64,000 nt of DNA from Microbacterium salitolerans (lineage in GTDB: Bacteria > Actinomycetota > Actinomycetes > Actinomycetales > Microbacteriaceae). Below, piece after piece: positions 8,556 through 17,014 of this stretch. The stretch spans positions 1 to 64,000 of the forward strand of contig NZ_JAHKSH010000001.1 of assembly GCF_019720895.1 (NCBI RefSeq), read 5' to 3'. The translations under genes and the position numbers were made by a program. The notes under the pieces are model-generated. The model had not been told where the DNA came from, searched no databases, and worked only from the letters and a program-made list of their open reading frames with translations. Numbering within the stretch: the first letter of the stretch is position 1; every line of letters begins with the position of its first letter.

Positions 8556-8608
8556 GTGTCCCACGACACGCCGTCATCCGCTCCGCGAGACGGCGTGTCG
8601 TGGGACAC
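8556..8608. repeat. Intergenic hairpin, family A copy 1
   Basis: A 20-bp perfect stem: left arm 8556-8575 (GTGTCCCACGACACGCCGTC), right arm 8589-8608, loop 13 bases. It lies between the binding-protein gene and bgaL on the same strand. Close copies occur at 28510-28564 and 58586-58642. There is no T-tract. Possible roles are partial terminator, mRNA-stabilising element or REP-like repeat. Confidence 0.85.
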
Positions 8609-8629
8609 GGTGCGACTCAGGAGAAGACA

Positions 8630-10621
8630 TTGCAGACTCATCGCTGGCTGCGCACGCCAGACGGAACCGCGCCCCGCATCTCATACGGCGCCGACTACAA
8701 CCCCGAGCAGTGGCCCCGGGAGGTGTGGGACGAGGACGTGCGCCTCATGAAGGAGGCCGGCGTCGACGTCGTCTCAGTCGCGATCTTCTCGTGGGCCAGG
8801 CTGCAGCCGGCACCGGATGAGTGGGACTTCGCCTGGCTCGACGAGGTCATCGACCTCATGCATGCGAACGGCATCGGCGTCGATCTGGCGACGGCGACCG
8901 CATCGCCGCCCCCGTGGCTCACCATGAGGCACCCCGAGGTGCTCCCCGTCACGGCCGAGGGCAGCACGCTCTCGCAGGGTGCGCGCCAGCACTGGCGGCC
9001 GACGTCGCCCGTGTTCCGCGAGTATGCGCTGACGCTCGTCGAGAAGCTCGCCGAGCGGTACGGATCCCATCCGGGAGTCGTCGCGTGGCACGTCAACAAC
9101 GAGCTCGGCTGCCACAACGCCTACGACTTCTCCGACGACGCGGCGCGCGCCTTCCGCGCGTGGCTCCTCGCCCGATACGAGACGGTCGATGCCCTAAACC
9201 ACGCGTGGGGCACGGCGTTCTGGTCGCAGCGGTACGGATCCTTCGACGAGGTCCTGCCTCCGCGCCTCGCCGCCTCGTTCCCCAACCCGACGCAGCAGCT
9301 CGACTTCGCGCGCTTCTCATCCGACGCGCTCCGCGGACATCTGATCGCCGAGCGCGAGATCCTGAACCGCGTCACGCCGGACATCCCCGTCACGACGAAC
9401 TTCATGATCACGGGCGACACGAAGTTCGCCGACTACGCGGACTGGGCGCGCGAGATCGACTTCGTCTCGAACGACCACTACGTGACGCAGGATCGCGACG
9501 AGCTCGCCTTCTCGGCCGCGCTCACGAGCGGCGTCGCGCGGCACCGGCCGTGGTTCCTCATGGAGCACTCGACGAGCGCCGTGAACTGGCAGCCCGTCAA
9601 CCGCCCCAAGCGGTCCGGCGAGCTCTTCCGCGATTCCCTCACCCACGTCGCGCACGGCGCCGACGCGGTCTGCTTCTTCCAGTGGCGCCAGGCCGAGGCC
9701 GGCGCCGAGAAGTACCACTCGTCGATGGTGCCCCACGGCGGCGTGGACACCCGCGTGTTCCGAGACGTCGTCGAGCTCGGGCGGATCCTGCAGAGCCTGG
9801 GCGACGTCGTGGGCGCCGACCGCGACCCCGCCGACGTGGCGATCCTCTTCGACTGGGAGTCGTGGTGGGGATCCGAGCTCGACTCGCACCCGACCGAGCT
9901 CCTGCGCTACCGCGCCGAGGCGCAGGCCTGGTGGAACGCACTGCTCGATGCCGGTGTGCGCGCCGACGTGGTGCCCGCCGATGCCGAACTCGCGGGCTAC
10001 CGCGTCGTCATCGCCCCCGTGCTGTACAGCGTGCCCGCGGCGCTGCGCAAGCGCCTCGAGGCCTATGCGACGAGCGGCGGCCACCTCGTCACGACGTACT
10101 TCTCGGGCACCGTCGACGAGAACGACCACGTCTGGCTCGGCGGCTACCCCGGCGCATTCCGCGACCTCCTCGGCATCCGCGTCGAGGAGTTCCGCCCGCT
10201 CTACGCGGGCGAGACCGTCGCCCTGTCGAACGGCACGACCGGATCCCTGTGGAGCGAGCCGATCGACATCGTCGCCGACGACGTCGAGGTCCTGGCGACG
10301 TACGACCACGACGAGCTCGGCCCGGCGGTCACGCGGCGTCCCGTGGGTTCCGGATCCGCGGCATACGTGTCGACGAGGCTCGGATCCGCGGGGGTCGGCG
10401 CGCTGCTGCCGGCCCTCCTCGAACCGGCGGGCGTCGCATCGGAGCTGCCGGAGGCGCTGCGAGGAGAGATCGAGGTGACCTCCCGCCGCGGCGCCGCCGG
10501 CCGGATCCGCTTCCTCATCAACCGCACCGACGCCCCCGTCGAACTCACGGGCATCGAGGGCGAGTGGCTGCACGGCGGCGAGACCTTGCCCCCGCGCGGC
10601 GTCGCCGTCGTGAAGGGGTAG
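8630..10621 (+). CDS. bgaL: Beta-galactosidase, glycoside hydrolase family 42
   Basis: 663 residues from a TTG codon at 8630, chosen because AGGAG (8619-8623) lies 6 bases before it; the upstream in-frame ATG at 8600 is inside the hairpin arm and has no ribosome site. GH42 features: N-terminal ISYGADYNPEQWP, acid/base Glu158 in HVNNELGCHN, nucleophile about Glu312 in WFLMEHSTSAVNWQP, then trimerisation and C-terminal beta domains. No signal peptide, so it hydrolyses imported galactosides in the cytoplasm. It is last in the LacI-controlled operon. Galactose released would feed GalK/GalT encoded 4 kb away. The symbol is given by family. Confidence 0.93.
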   Translation: MQTHRWLRTPDGTAPRISYGADYNPEQWPREVWDEDVRLMKEAGVDVVSVAIFSWARLQPAPDEWDFAWLDEVIDLMHANGIGVDLATATASPPPWLTMRHPEVLPVTAEGSTLSQGARQHWRPTSPVFREYALTLVEKLAERYGSHPGVVAWHVNNELGCHNAYDFSDDAARAFRAWLLARYETVDALNHAWGTAFWSQRYGSFDEVLPPRLAASFPNPTQQLDFARFSSDALRGHLIAEREILNRVTPDIPVTTNFMITGDTKFADYADWAREIDFVSNDHYVTQDRDELAFSAALTSGVARHRPWFLMEHSTSAVNWQPVNRPKRSGELFRDSLTHVAHGADAVCFFQWRQAEAGAEKYHSSMVPHGGVDTRVFRDVVELGRILQSLGDVVGADRDPADVAILFDWESWWGSELDSHPTELLRYRAEAQAWWNALLDAGVRADVVPADAELAGYRVVIAPVLYSVPAALRKRLEAYATSGGHLVTTYFSGTVDENDHVWLGGYPGAFRDLLGIRVEEFRPLYAGETVALSNGTTGSLWSEPIDIVADDVEVLATYDHDELGPAVTRRPVGSGSAAYVSTRLGSAGVGALLPALLEPAGVASELPEALRGEIEVTSRRGAAGRIRFLINRTDAPVELTGIEGEWLHGGETLPPRGVAVVKG

Positions 10622-10649
10622 CGCCCCGGCCGGCGCCGTCCTCGGGGGC

Positions 10650-10694
10650 CGCTGCACGTCTCGGATCCGCATCGGCGATCCGAGACGTGCAGCG
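10650..10694. terminator. Bidirectional terminator hairpin
   Basis: An 18-bp perfect stem: CGCTGCACGTCTCGGATC at 10650-10667 pairs with 10677-10694, loop 9 bases. It lies between the convergent ends of bgaL and murJ. Confidence 0.75.
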
Positions 10695-10730
10695 CTCCTC
10701 CGACGAGGCGGCCCGGCGAGTGCCCCCGCT

Positions 10731-12320
10731 CTACCGCCCGAGCTTCGCGCGGACGAGGCCGATGGCGGTCTTCAGCTCCGGGGAGCGGAGGAGTGCCAGC
10801 GTGACGACGTAGAGGACGACCGCGACGACGCCCATGATCGCGCAGCCCGCGACGGCGGTCCACTTCGACGCGAGCATCCAGGAGTCGGCTCCACCAGAGG
10901 CCGAGTAGATCCAGTACGCGGTGAGGCCTGCCGGGATCGCGGCGAGGGTGAAGCGCGCGATCGCCCACGCGGTGCGGCCCATGCCGAGCGGTCCGAGTCG
11001 GCGTCGAAGGAGCCATGTCGCAAGGAACACCTGAATGGCGCTCGCGAGCGACTGCGCGAGCGCCACGCCGGCGGTGATGAACTCCTCCGAGAGGATCCAG
11101 CGCGCGGCGAGAGCGCCCGCGATCGACAGGGCCGCCTGGAAGCACGTGAACACGAACGGCGTGCGGGTGTCGCCGTAGGCGTAGAAGGCGCGCTGGATGA
11201 CGAACAGCACGGCCATGGGCACGAGGCCGAACATGAAGCCGATGAGGACGACAGAGGTCGCCTCGGCCTCGCTGGCGTTCGTCGCGAAGAGCCGCGAGGC
11301 GGGGACGGCTGCGGCGATCAGGGTCGCCGCGGCGATGACGACGAGCATACCGAGCACGCGCGTCGACGTGCCGATGTCTTCGCGCACCTCGTCGTCGCGA
11401 CCCGCGGCGGCGTGCTGGCTGAGTCGCGTGAAGTAGGGCGTTCCGATGCTCATCACGATGAGCGAGTACGGAAGCATGAAGACGAGCCATGCGTACTGCC
11501 ACACCGTGACGGACGCGAAGGATCCCGACGCGGTCGAGATCGTCTGCTGCTGAACTGCCGTCACGACGTACCCGACGAGGAGCATCGCGATGCTCCAGCT
11601 GGCCAGGTTGCCCACGTGGCCGAGCCCCATGCCCTTCCACCGGAAGTCGGGGCGGATCCGGAGCCCCGTGCGGCGCCAGAAGATGACGAGGGCGACCGTC
11701 TGGGCGACGATGCCCAGCGTCGCCGTCCCGGCCAGGAGCGCGATGCTGCCGACGTCCCAGAAGTCGAGCGCATGGTAGCCGCCGCCGTAGATCACGATGA
11801 AGACGAGGAACCCGAGGATCGAGACGACGTTGTTGACGACGGGGGTCCACGCGTAGGGCCCGAAGATGCCGCGCGCGTTCAGCGTCTCGCCGATGAGAGC
11901 GAACATGCCGTAGAAGAACACCTGCGGCAGACACCACAGGGCGAAGACGACGGCGAGGTCGAACTGCGCACCCGAGTAGTCGGCGAAAATCGAGACAAGC
12001 AGCGGCGCCGCGACGAGCGCGACCGCGGTGACCGCGAGCATCACGAGCGTGCCGAGAGTGAACAGCTTGGAGAGGTAGCGCTCGCCACCGTCGTCATGTC
12101 GCGACCAGCGCACGATCTGCGGGACGAACACCGCCGTGATGACGCCCGTCGAGATCACCTGGAACACGTAGTTCGGCAGGATGTTCGCCGTGAAGAACGC
12201 GTCGTTCGAGAGGCCGATCGCGCCGATCGCCGTCGCGAGCACGACGCTGCGCAGCAGCCCCGTGATGCGCGATGCGAAGGTTCCCGCGGCGATGAGGGCG
12301 CTGGATCGTCCGAGGCTCAT
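10731..12320 (-). CDS. murJ: Lipid II flippase MurJ
   Basis: 529 residues, about 14 membrane helices, MOP superfamily. It begins MSLGRSSALIAAGTFASRITGLLRSVVLATAIG, the usual MurJ/MviN start, with NDAFFTANILPNYVF shortly after. It flips lipid-linked peptidoglycan precursors across the membrane. The start overlaps the stop of the upstream DUF6049 gene by 4 bases (ATGA), so the two are translationally coupled, as in other actinobacteria. Unlike the mycobacterial protein it carries no C-terminal pseudokinase region. Confidence 0.95.
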   Translation of the reverse strand: MSLGRSSALIAAGTFASRITGLLRSVVLATAIGAIGLSNDAFFTANILPNYVFQVISTGVITAVFVPQIVRWSRHDDGGERYLSKLFTLGTLVMLAVTAVALVAAPLLVSIFADYSGAQFDLAVVFALWCLPQVFFYGMFALIGETLNARGIFGPYAWTPVVNNVVSILGFLVFIVIYGGGYHALDFWDVGSIALLAGTATLGIVAQTVALVIFWRRTGLRIRPDFRWKGMGLGHVGNLASWSIAMLLVGYVVTAVQQQTISTASGSFASVTVWQYAWLVFMLPYSLIVMSIGTPYFTRLSQHAAAGRDDEVREDIGTSTRVLGMLVVIAAATLIAAAVPASRLFATNASEAEATSVVLIGFMFGLVPMAVLFVIQRAFYAYGDTRTPFVFTCFQAALSIAGALAARWILSEEFITAGVALAQSLASAIQVFLATWLLRRRLGPLGMGRTAWAIARFTLAAIPAGLTAYWIYSASGGADSWMLASKWTAVAGCAIMGVVAVVLYVVTLALLRSPELKTAIGLVRAKLGR

Positions 12321-14410
12321 GCGCCTTCTTCCGTGGTGTCGGGGGTGCCGTCGGCATCGGCGCGGTCGCGGCGGCGTCGGCGGATCTGACGCACGGTGCC
12401 GAACCCGAGCAGTCCGAGCACGAGGACCACGATGATCCCGATGCCGATGCGCTCCCATTCGGCGCGCACCGTCACGTCCATATCGCGGGCGGGGCCGATC
12501 TGCTCGCCCGTCTTCGCTTCGAGGCGGAGGTGCACGGTCACCTCGCCGCTGCCGACGCGGGCCGCGATGGGGATCGTCACGCGCGTGGTGCTGTCGGCTT
12601 GGGCGGTGATCTCCGTCGTCTCGTCGATCGAGAGGCGCGGGTCGTCGGGATCCGCATGGATCGTGAGCGTCGCGGGATACGGCAGCTCGTTGCGGATCCA
12701 CACGGGCATGTCGGCCTCGGGGCTGATGAGCTGCACGGGCGACGGCTCCTGGATGTCGATCGCCGTCGCGCGATCGTCGTTGAGCTCCGCGAACCGCTCG
12801 GCGTCGTCGCGCCAGCCCTCGGCGTTGGTGCGCCACGACACCTGCAGCTGGTGCAGCGCCTCGGCTCGGACCTGCCCCGTGAAGAGCGCGGGGTTCACGA
12901 GCGCCTTCGAGATGTGGTCGATGCCCGGCTCGTCCTCGAGGTAGGCGGTCACAGCTGCGGCGGCGGCCTGCGGCGGGTCGAGGTCACGCAGCGCGACGGC
13001 TCCCCCGCTCGCGTCGAGCACATCGCCGAGTCCGGTGTGCGTGAAGGCGGGGTTGCGCATGGCCGTCAGCACGGCGTCGCGCAGGCCGTCGGCCGTGAGA
13101 TCGAGCTCGGTGTCGCTGACCGTCTGGCCGTTCGGATCGGTCGTGAGGCGGTCGGATCCCATGCGGTCGAGCGCGAGCAGAAGCGGCTGCTCGGTCTCCT
13201 GCGCCGCGAGCCAGATCTGCGCCGTCGCGGTCGTGTACGCCTCGTCGCGGACGACCGCGTCCGACTCGCTTGCGGCGTCGAGCAGGGCGGTCGAGACGTC
13301 CTGGTCGTAGGCGAGGATGTCGTCGCCGAGCTGCGGCGCCTCGTCGCCCGTGGTCCAGGCCGGCACGAGCACATGCGCGTCGGAGTCGGCCGTGAGGGCG
13401 GAGACGATGTCGCGGTCGGCTGTGCCCGGCGCGGGCCAGTAGACGGTGGGCGCGGGCTCATTCGAGATCGACAGGAGCGAGCTGAGCGTGACCGGAGCCT
13501 CCGACTCCGCGCGCATATTCTCGTCCAGGTATGCGCCGAGATGGGTGGGTCGCATCGGCGCCTCGAGGCCCGCTTCGATCTGCGAGGAGACGTCGGCGTC
13601 GGCGAACTGCAGCGCGAAGCGCTCGTTCTGCATGGCCAGGAGTCGTTCGAGCCAGAGGGTCGCCGACTCGGGAGCGGTGTCGCCGAGCGCGCGGATGGCG
13701 GCCGGGATCGCAGGATCCACGGCGAGGATCGCGCTCGTCCCGTCGACGGCGTCGAGCTGCGCCGTCAGAAGCCCGTCTTCGCCCGTGAGCGTCGCCAGCG
13801 TGTCGTCCGCGTAGAGACCGCGTGTGGAGACGGGCCCGGTGATCGGGACGACCATCGCGACGTCGGCGGCGGATCCGCCGGTCACGACGATCACGGTCCG
13901 CACCTCCTCGGGCTCGCCCGTGCCGTCGTAGGTGGCGACGATCGGGTATGCGCCGGGAGGAATATCTCCGAGGGAGAGTTCCACGTCGACAGTCAGGGAC
14001 GTGCTCGCGGGGACGGCGGCCGTGTCGAGCGTCTCGAGCTCTTGGGCGCCTGTCTCGGCCGCTCCGCTCATCCAGCTCTCGACTGCGCCGGCGTCGGGGA
14101 GCGCCTCGCCGCGAGCGAACGTGACGCTCGATTCGGCGAACTCCTCGCCCGTCGAGTTCGTGATCCGCAGCGAGGTCGCCAGCTCGGATCCGGTCACGAC
14201 GCCGCGGTCGTCGCTCGTGAGCGTCAGCAGGCGCTGGTCGTCGACGGGGTCCTGGGTCGCGTCGTCGGCGTTCGCGACCGTCGCGGGCTTCGGAACCGCG
14301 TGGGCGGCCGAGGGAAAGCCGCCGAGGATGCAGGCGGCGAGCACTCCGACCGCGCCGAGCGTCGCGCCGACGCGGAGGGGGCGCACAGTCGAGGCAGTCG
14401 ATTCGTTCAT
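12317..14410 (-). CDS. DUF6049-family exported membrane-anchored protein
   Basis: 697 residues. It has an N-terminal signal sequence (hydrophobic stretch 14-38 ending SAAHA); LAAC at residues 24-27 resembles a lipobox, so lipidation is an alternative. A long extracytoplasmic region follows (repeated acidic segments, VVTGGSAADVAMVVPITGP), then one C-terminal helix (IGIGIIVVLVLGLLGFGTV) and an Arg-rich cytoplasmic tail. The molecular function is unknown. It is conserved upstream of murJ in actinobacteria, equivalent in position to mycobacterial Rv3909, so a cell-envelope role is likely. No Shine-Dalgarno sequence is seen before the ATG. TAGACT 38 bases upstream may be the -10 box. Confidence 0.85.
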   Translation of the reverse strand: MNESTASTVRPLRVGATLGAVGVLAACILGGFPSAAHAVPKPATVANADDATQDPVDDQRLLTLTSDDRGVVTGSELATSLRITNSTGEEFAESSVTFARGEALPDAGAVESWMSGAAETGAQELETLDTAAVPASTSLTVDVELSLGDIPPGAYPIVATYDGTGEPEEVRTVIVVTGGSAADVAMVVPITGPVSTRGLYADDTLATLTGEDGLLTAQLDAVDGTSAILAVDPAIPAAIRALGDTAPESATLWLERLLAMQNERFALQFADADVSSQIEAGLEAPMRPTHLGAYLDENMRAESEAPVTLSSLLSISNEPAPTVYWPAPGTADRDIVSALTADSDAHVLVPAWTTGDEAPQLGDDILAYDQDVSTALLDAASESDAVVRDEAYTTATAQIWLAAQETEQPLLLALDRMGSDRLTTDPNGQTVSDTELDLTADGLRDAVLTAMRNPAFTHTGLGDVLDASGGAVALRDLDPPQAAAAAVTAYLEDEPGIDHISKALVNPALFTGQVRAEALHQLQVSWRTNAEGWRDDAERFAELNDDRATAIDIQEPSPVQLISPEADMPVWIRNELPYPATLTIHADPDDPRLSIDETTEITAQADSTTRVTIPIAARVGSGEVTVHLRLEAKTGEQIGPARDMDVTVRAEWERIGIGIIVVLVLGLLGFGTVRQIRRRRRDRADADGTPDTTEEGA

Positions 14411-14418
14411 AGAGGAAG

Positions 14419-14445
14419 GGGGTCGCGAGGGACGACCGCGACCCC
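14419..14445 (-). other. Small hairpin in the DUF6049-murJ leader
   Basis: GGGGTCGCG (14419-14427) pairs perfectly with 14437-14445 around a 9-base loop. It lies between a TAGACT -10-like box and the ATG, so it would form in the 5' untranslated region. No known riboswitch or attenuator fold is recognised. The rest of the 14411-14601 gap holds the galT promoter (TAGGAT box at about 14552). Confidence 0.35.
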
Positions 14446-14601
14446 AGAGAGTCTACGGACGCCGGTGTGGCGTGCCTGAGAGGCGAGGCGCATGGATAAC
14501 GATTGGACGGCGCACCGAGTGGCCGGTGCGAGTTCGGACAGCTGTCGTCGTTAGGATCGCCAACAGATCCCTTTCACCTCTCTCCCAAGGAAACACAGGG
14601 A

Positions 14602-15795
14602 ATGCCCGACGACGCAGCATCGCACGACGCCGTGACCGAGACCGTTTCTCTCAGCGCGGGCGTCGTCAAGCGCTCCACCCGCCTGGCCGACGGGCGAGAG
14701 CTCATCTACTTCGACGATCCTGGCACGACGCTGCCCGCGGAGCGCCGCATCGACGCGCGCCGACTGGATCCCCGTCCCGGCACGGCGACGATGCGCCGCG
14801 ACATCCTGACGGGCGAGTGGATCACGGTCGCCGCGAACCGCCAGAACCGCGCCATGCTTCCGCCCGCGGAGCTGGATCCGCTCGCGCCGCAGAGCGAGAC
14901 GAACCCGTCCGAGGTGCCGAACCTGTACGACGTGGCGGTGTTCGAGAACCGCTCGCCGTCGCTCGGGCCCGCCCTCGCGCAGGCGACCGCCGACGTCCCG
15001 GTGGGCGACGATCCGCCGCAGAGCCTCGACGACCTGGAGGCCGCCGGCCTCGGCCGCACTCGCACGGCGATCGGCCGCTGCGAGGTCGTGTGCTTCAGCC
15101 CGGAGCGCACCGGCTCCTTCGGCACCCAGTCGCTCACGCGCGCCCGCACCGTCATCGAAGCGTGGGCCGACCGCACGGCCGCGCTCAGCGCCCTGCCCGG
15201 CGTGCAGCAGGTGTTCCCGTTCGAGAACCGCGGCGAGCAGATCGGCGTCACGCTGCACCACCCGCACGGGCAGATCTACTCCTACCCGTACGTGACGCCG
15301 CGCACCCAGTCGGTCCTGCGGCAGATCGAGCGCGAGGGGGTCGACCTGTTCGCGCGGATCCTCGACTTCGAGCTCGCCGGCCCTCGTGTCGTGCTCGAGA
15401 GCGAGCACTGGGTGGCCTACGTGCCGTTCGCCGCGCGGTGGCCGGTCGAGGTGCACCTCGTGCCGCGTCGTCATGCGGCCGACTTCACCGAGCTGACGAG
15501 CGCCGAGCGCGACGAGCTCGCGGGCGTCTACCTGCGCGTCCTGCGCGGAGTCGACGCCCTGTACGAGACCCCCACGCCGTACATCGCGGCGTGGCACCAG
15601 GCGCCGGTCAACGCGGGACGCGACAGCGTGCGCATGCACCTGCAGCTCACGTCCCCACGGCGCGGCGCCGACAAGCTGAAGTTCCTCGCCGGATCCGAGG
15701 CCGCCATGGGCGCCTGGACCGCCGAGATCCCCGCAGAGGTGGGCGCCGAGCGCCTGCGTGCGGCGATCGATCACGTGGGAGAGGTGACCGCATGA
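14602..15795 (+). CDS. galT: Galactose-1-phosphate uridylyltransferase
   Basis: 397 residues. It carries the GalT family signature FENRGEQIGVTLHHPHGQIYSYPY with the catalytic His-Pro-His near residue 219, and PRTQSVLRQIEREG, EVHLVPRRHAADFTEL and APVNAGRDSVRMHLQL further on. It exchanges UMP between UDP-glucose and galactose-1-phosphate. The ATG at MPDDAASHD is preceded by CAAGGAAA; the longer ORF begins before the probable promoter. Its stop overlaps the galK start by 4 bases. galE, needed to recycle UDP-galactose, is absent from the window. Confidence 0.95.
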   Translation: MPDDAASHDAVTETVSLSAGVVKRSTRLADGRELIYFDDPGTTLPAERRIDARRLDPRPGTATMRRDILTGEWITVAANRQNRAMLPPAELDPLAPQSETNPSEVPNLYDVAVFENRSPSLGPALAQATADVPVGDDPPQSLDDLEAAGLGRTRTAIGRCEVVCFSPERTGSFGTQSLTRARTVIEAWADRTAALSALPGVQQVFPFENRGEQIGVTLHHPHGQIYSYPYVTPRTQSVLRQIEREGVDLFARILDFELAGPRVVLESEHWVAYVPFAARWPVEVHLVPRRHAADFTELTSAERDELAGVYLRVLRGVDALYETPTPYIAAWHQAPVNAGRDSVRMHLQLTSPRRGADKLKFLAGSEAAMGAWTAEIPAEVGAERLRAAIDHVGEVTA

Positions 15796-16991
15796 CACCC
15801 ACAGCAGACAGCGCCGTGCAGCTGTTCGAGCGGCTGACGGGGTCCGCCCCCGAACGCGTCTGGTCGGCGCCAGGCCGTGCGAATCTCATCGGCGAGCACA
15901 CCGACTACAACGAGGGCTTCGTGCTGCCGTTCGCCATCGAGCACCGCACGTACGCGGCCGTCGGGCGCCGTCGTGACGGCATCATTCGCGTGACGTCGAC
16001 ATTCGACCCGAACCCGGTCGAGGTCGCACTGGTTGAGCTCCCTGCGCTGTTCGGCGGATCCCCCGGCGACGCCGTGCGCGTCGGCGACGTCCCCGAGTGG
16101 GCCGCATACCCGATCGGCGTCGCCTGGGCGGCGCTGACGGCCGGCGGCGGCGCGGCGCCGAGCGTTCCCGGAGTCGACATCGCGATCTCGTCCGATGTGC
16201 CGATCGGTGCGGGGCTCTCGTCGTCGGCCGCGATCGAGGGCGCCACGATCGGTGCCCTCGACGACCTCTGGGCCCTCGGCCTGACGCCGCTCGAGATGGC
16301 GAAGATCGGCCGCACGGCCGAGAACCACGCGGTCGGCGCGCCGACGGGGATCATGGACCAGGTCGCCTCGATCATGGGCCAGACCGACGCGGCGACGTTC
16401 CTCGACTGCCGCTCGCTCGAGGCACGCCCCGTCGACCTCGGCTTCGCGCGCGAGGGCCTCTCGGTGCTCGTCATCGACACGCAGGTCACGCACTCGCACT
16501 CCACGGGCGGCTACCGCGAGCGTCGCGAGTCATGCGAACGCGGCGCGCGCGAGATGGGCGTCCGCTCCCTGCGTGATCTCACGGTCGGCGACCTCGAGCG
16601 CGCCAAGGGCATCCTCGACGACGTCACCTTCCGCCGCGTCGCGCACATCGTCACGGAGAACCAGCGCGTGCTCGATACGGTCGACACCCTGCGGTCCGAG
16701 GGTCCCCGTGCGATCGGCGGGCTCCTCGTCGCCTCGCACGTGTCGATGCGCGACGACTTCGAGATCTCCGTTCCCGAGCTCGACACGGCCGTCACGGCCG
16801 CCCTCGATTCGGGCGCCGTGGGCGCGCGCATGACCGGCGGAGGCTTCGGCGGCGCCGCGATCGCGCTCGTCGAGCACGGCCGGATCGACGCGACGAAGGC
16901 GGCCGTCGCCGCCGCGTTCGAGACGGCCGGCTTCCGCGAGCCGCACCAGTTCACGGTCACGCCGTCGCACGGCGTCCTGCGCGACGCGTGA
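15792..16991 (+). CDS. galK: Galactokinase
   Basis: 399 residues, GHMP kinase family. The galactokinase signature GRANLIGEHTDYNEGFVLP is near residue 30, the ATP-binding GHMP motif PIGAGLSSSAA near residue 140, and the C-terminal GARMTGGGFGGAAIAL motif is present. It phosphorylates galactose at C1 with ATP in the cytoplasm. The start ATG lies in an ATGA overlap with galT. No LacI-like operator resembling the one at 5291 was seen upstream of galT, so galTK may be regulated separately from bgaL. Confidence 0.96.
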   Translation: MTPTADSAVQLFERLTGSAPERVWSAPGRANLIGEHTDYNEGFVLPFAIEHRTYAAVGRRRDGIIRVTSTFDPNPVEVALVELPALFGGSPGDAVRVGDVPEWAAYPIGVAWAALTAGGGAAPSVPGVDIAISSDVPIGAGLSSSAAIEGATIGALDDLWALGLTPLEMAKIGRTAENHAVGAPTGIMDQVASIMGQTDAATFLDCRSLEARPVDLGFAREGLSVLVIDTQVTHSHSTGGYRERRESCERGAREMGVRSLRDLTVGDLERAKGILDDVTFRRVAHIVTENQRVLDTVDTLRSEGPRAIGGLLVASHVSMRDDFEISVPELDTAVTAALDSGAVGARMTGGGFGGAAIALVEHGRIDATKAAVAAAFETAGFREPHQFTVTPSHGVLRDA

Positions 16992-17014
16992 CGCGCGTGC
17001 GGATCGCGCGCTGC

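Noticed and set aside
6213-8564. A 783-codon minus-strand frame opposite the importer genes
   Set aside because: Shadow of the permease and binding-protein genes; composition is Arg/Val/Glu/His-rich without motifs.
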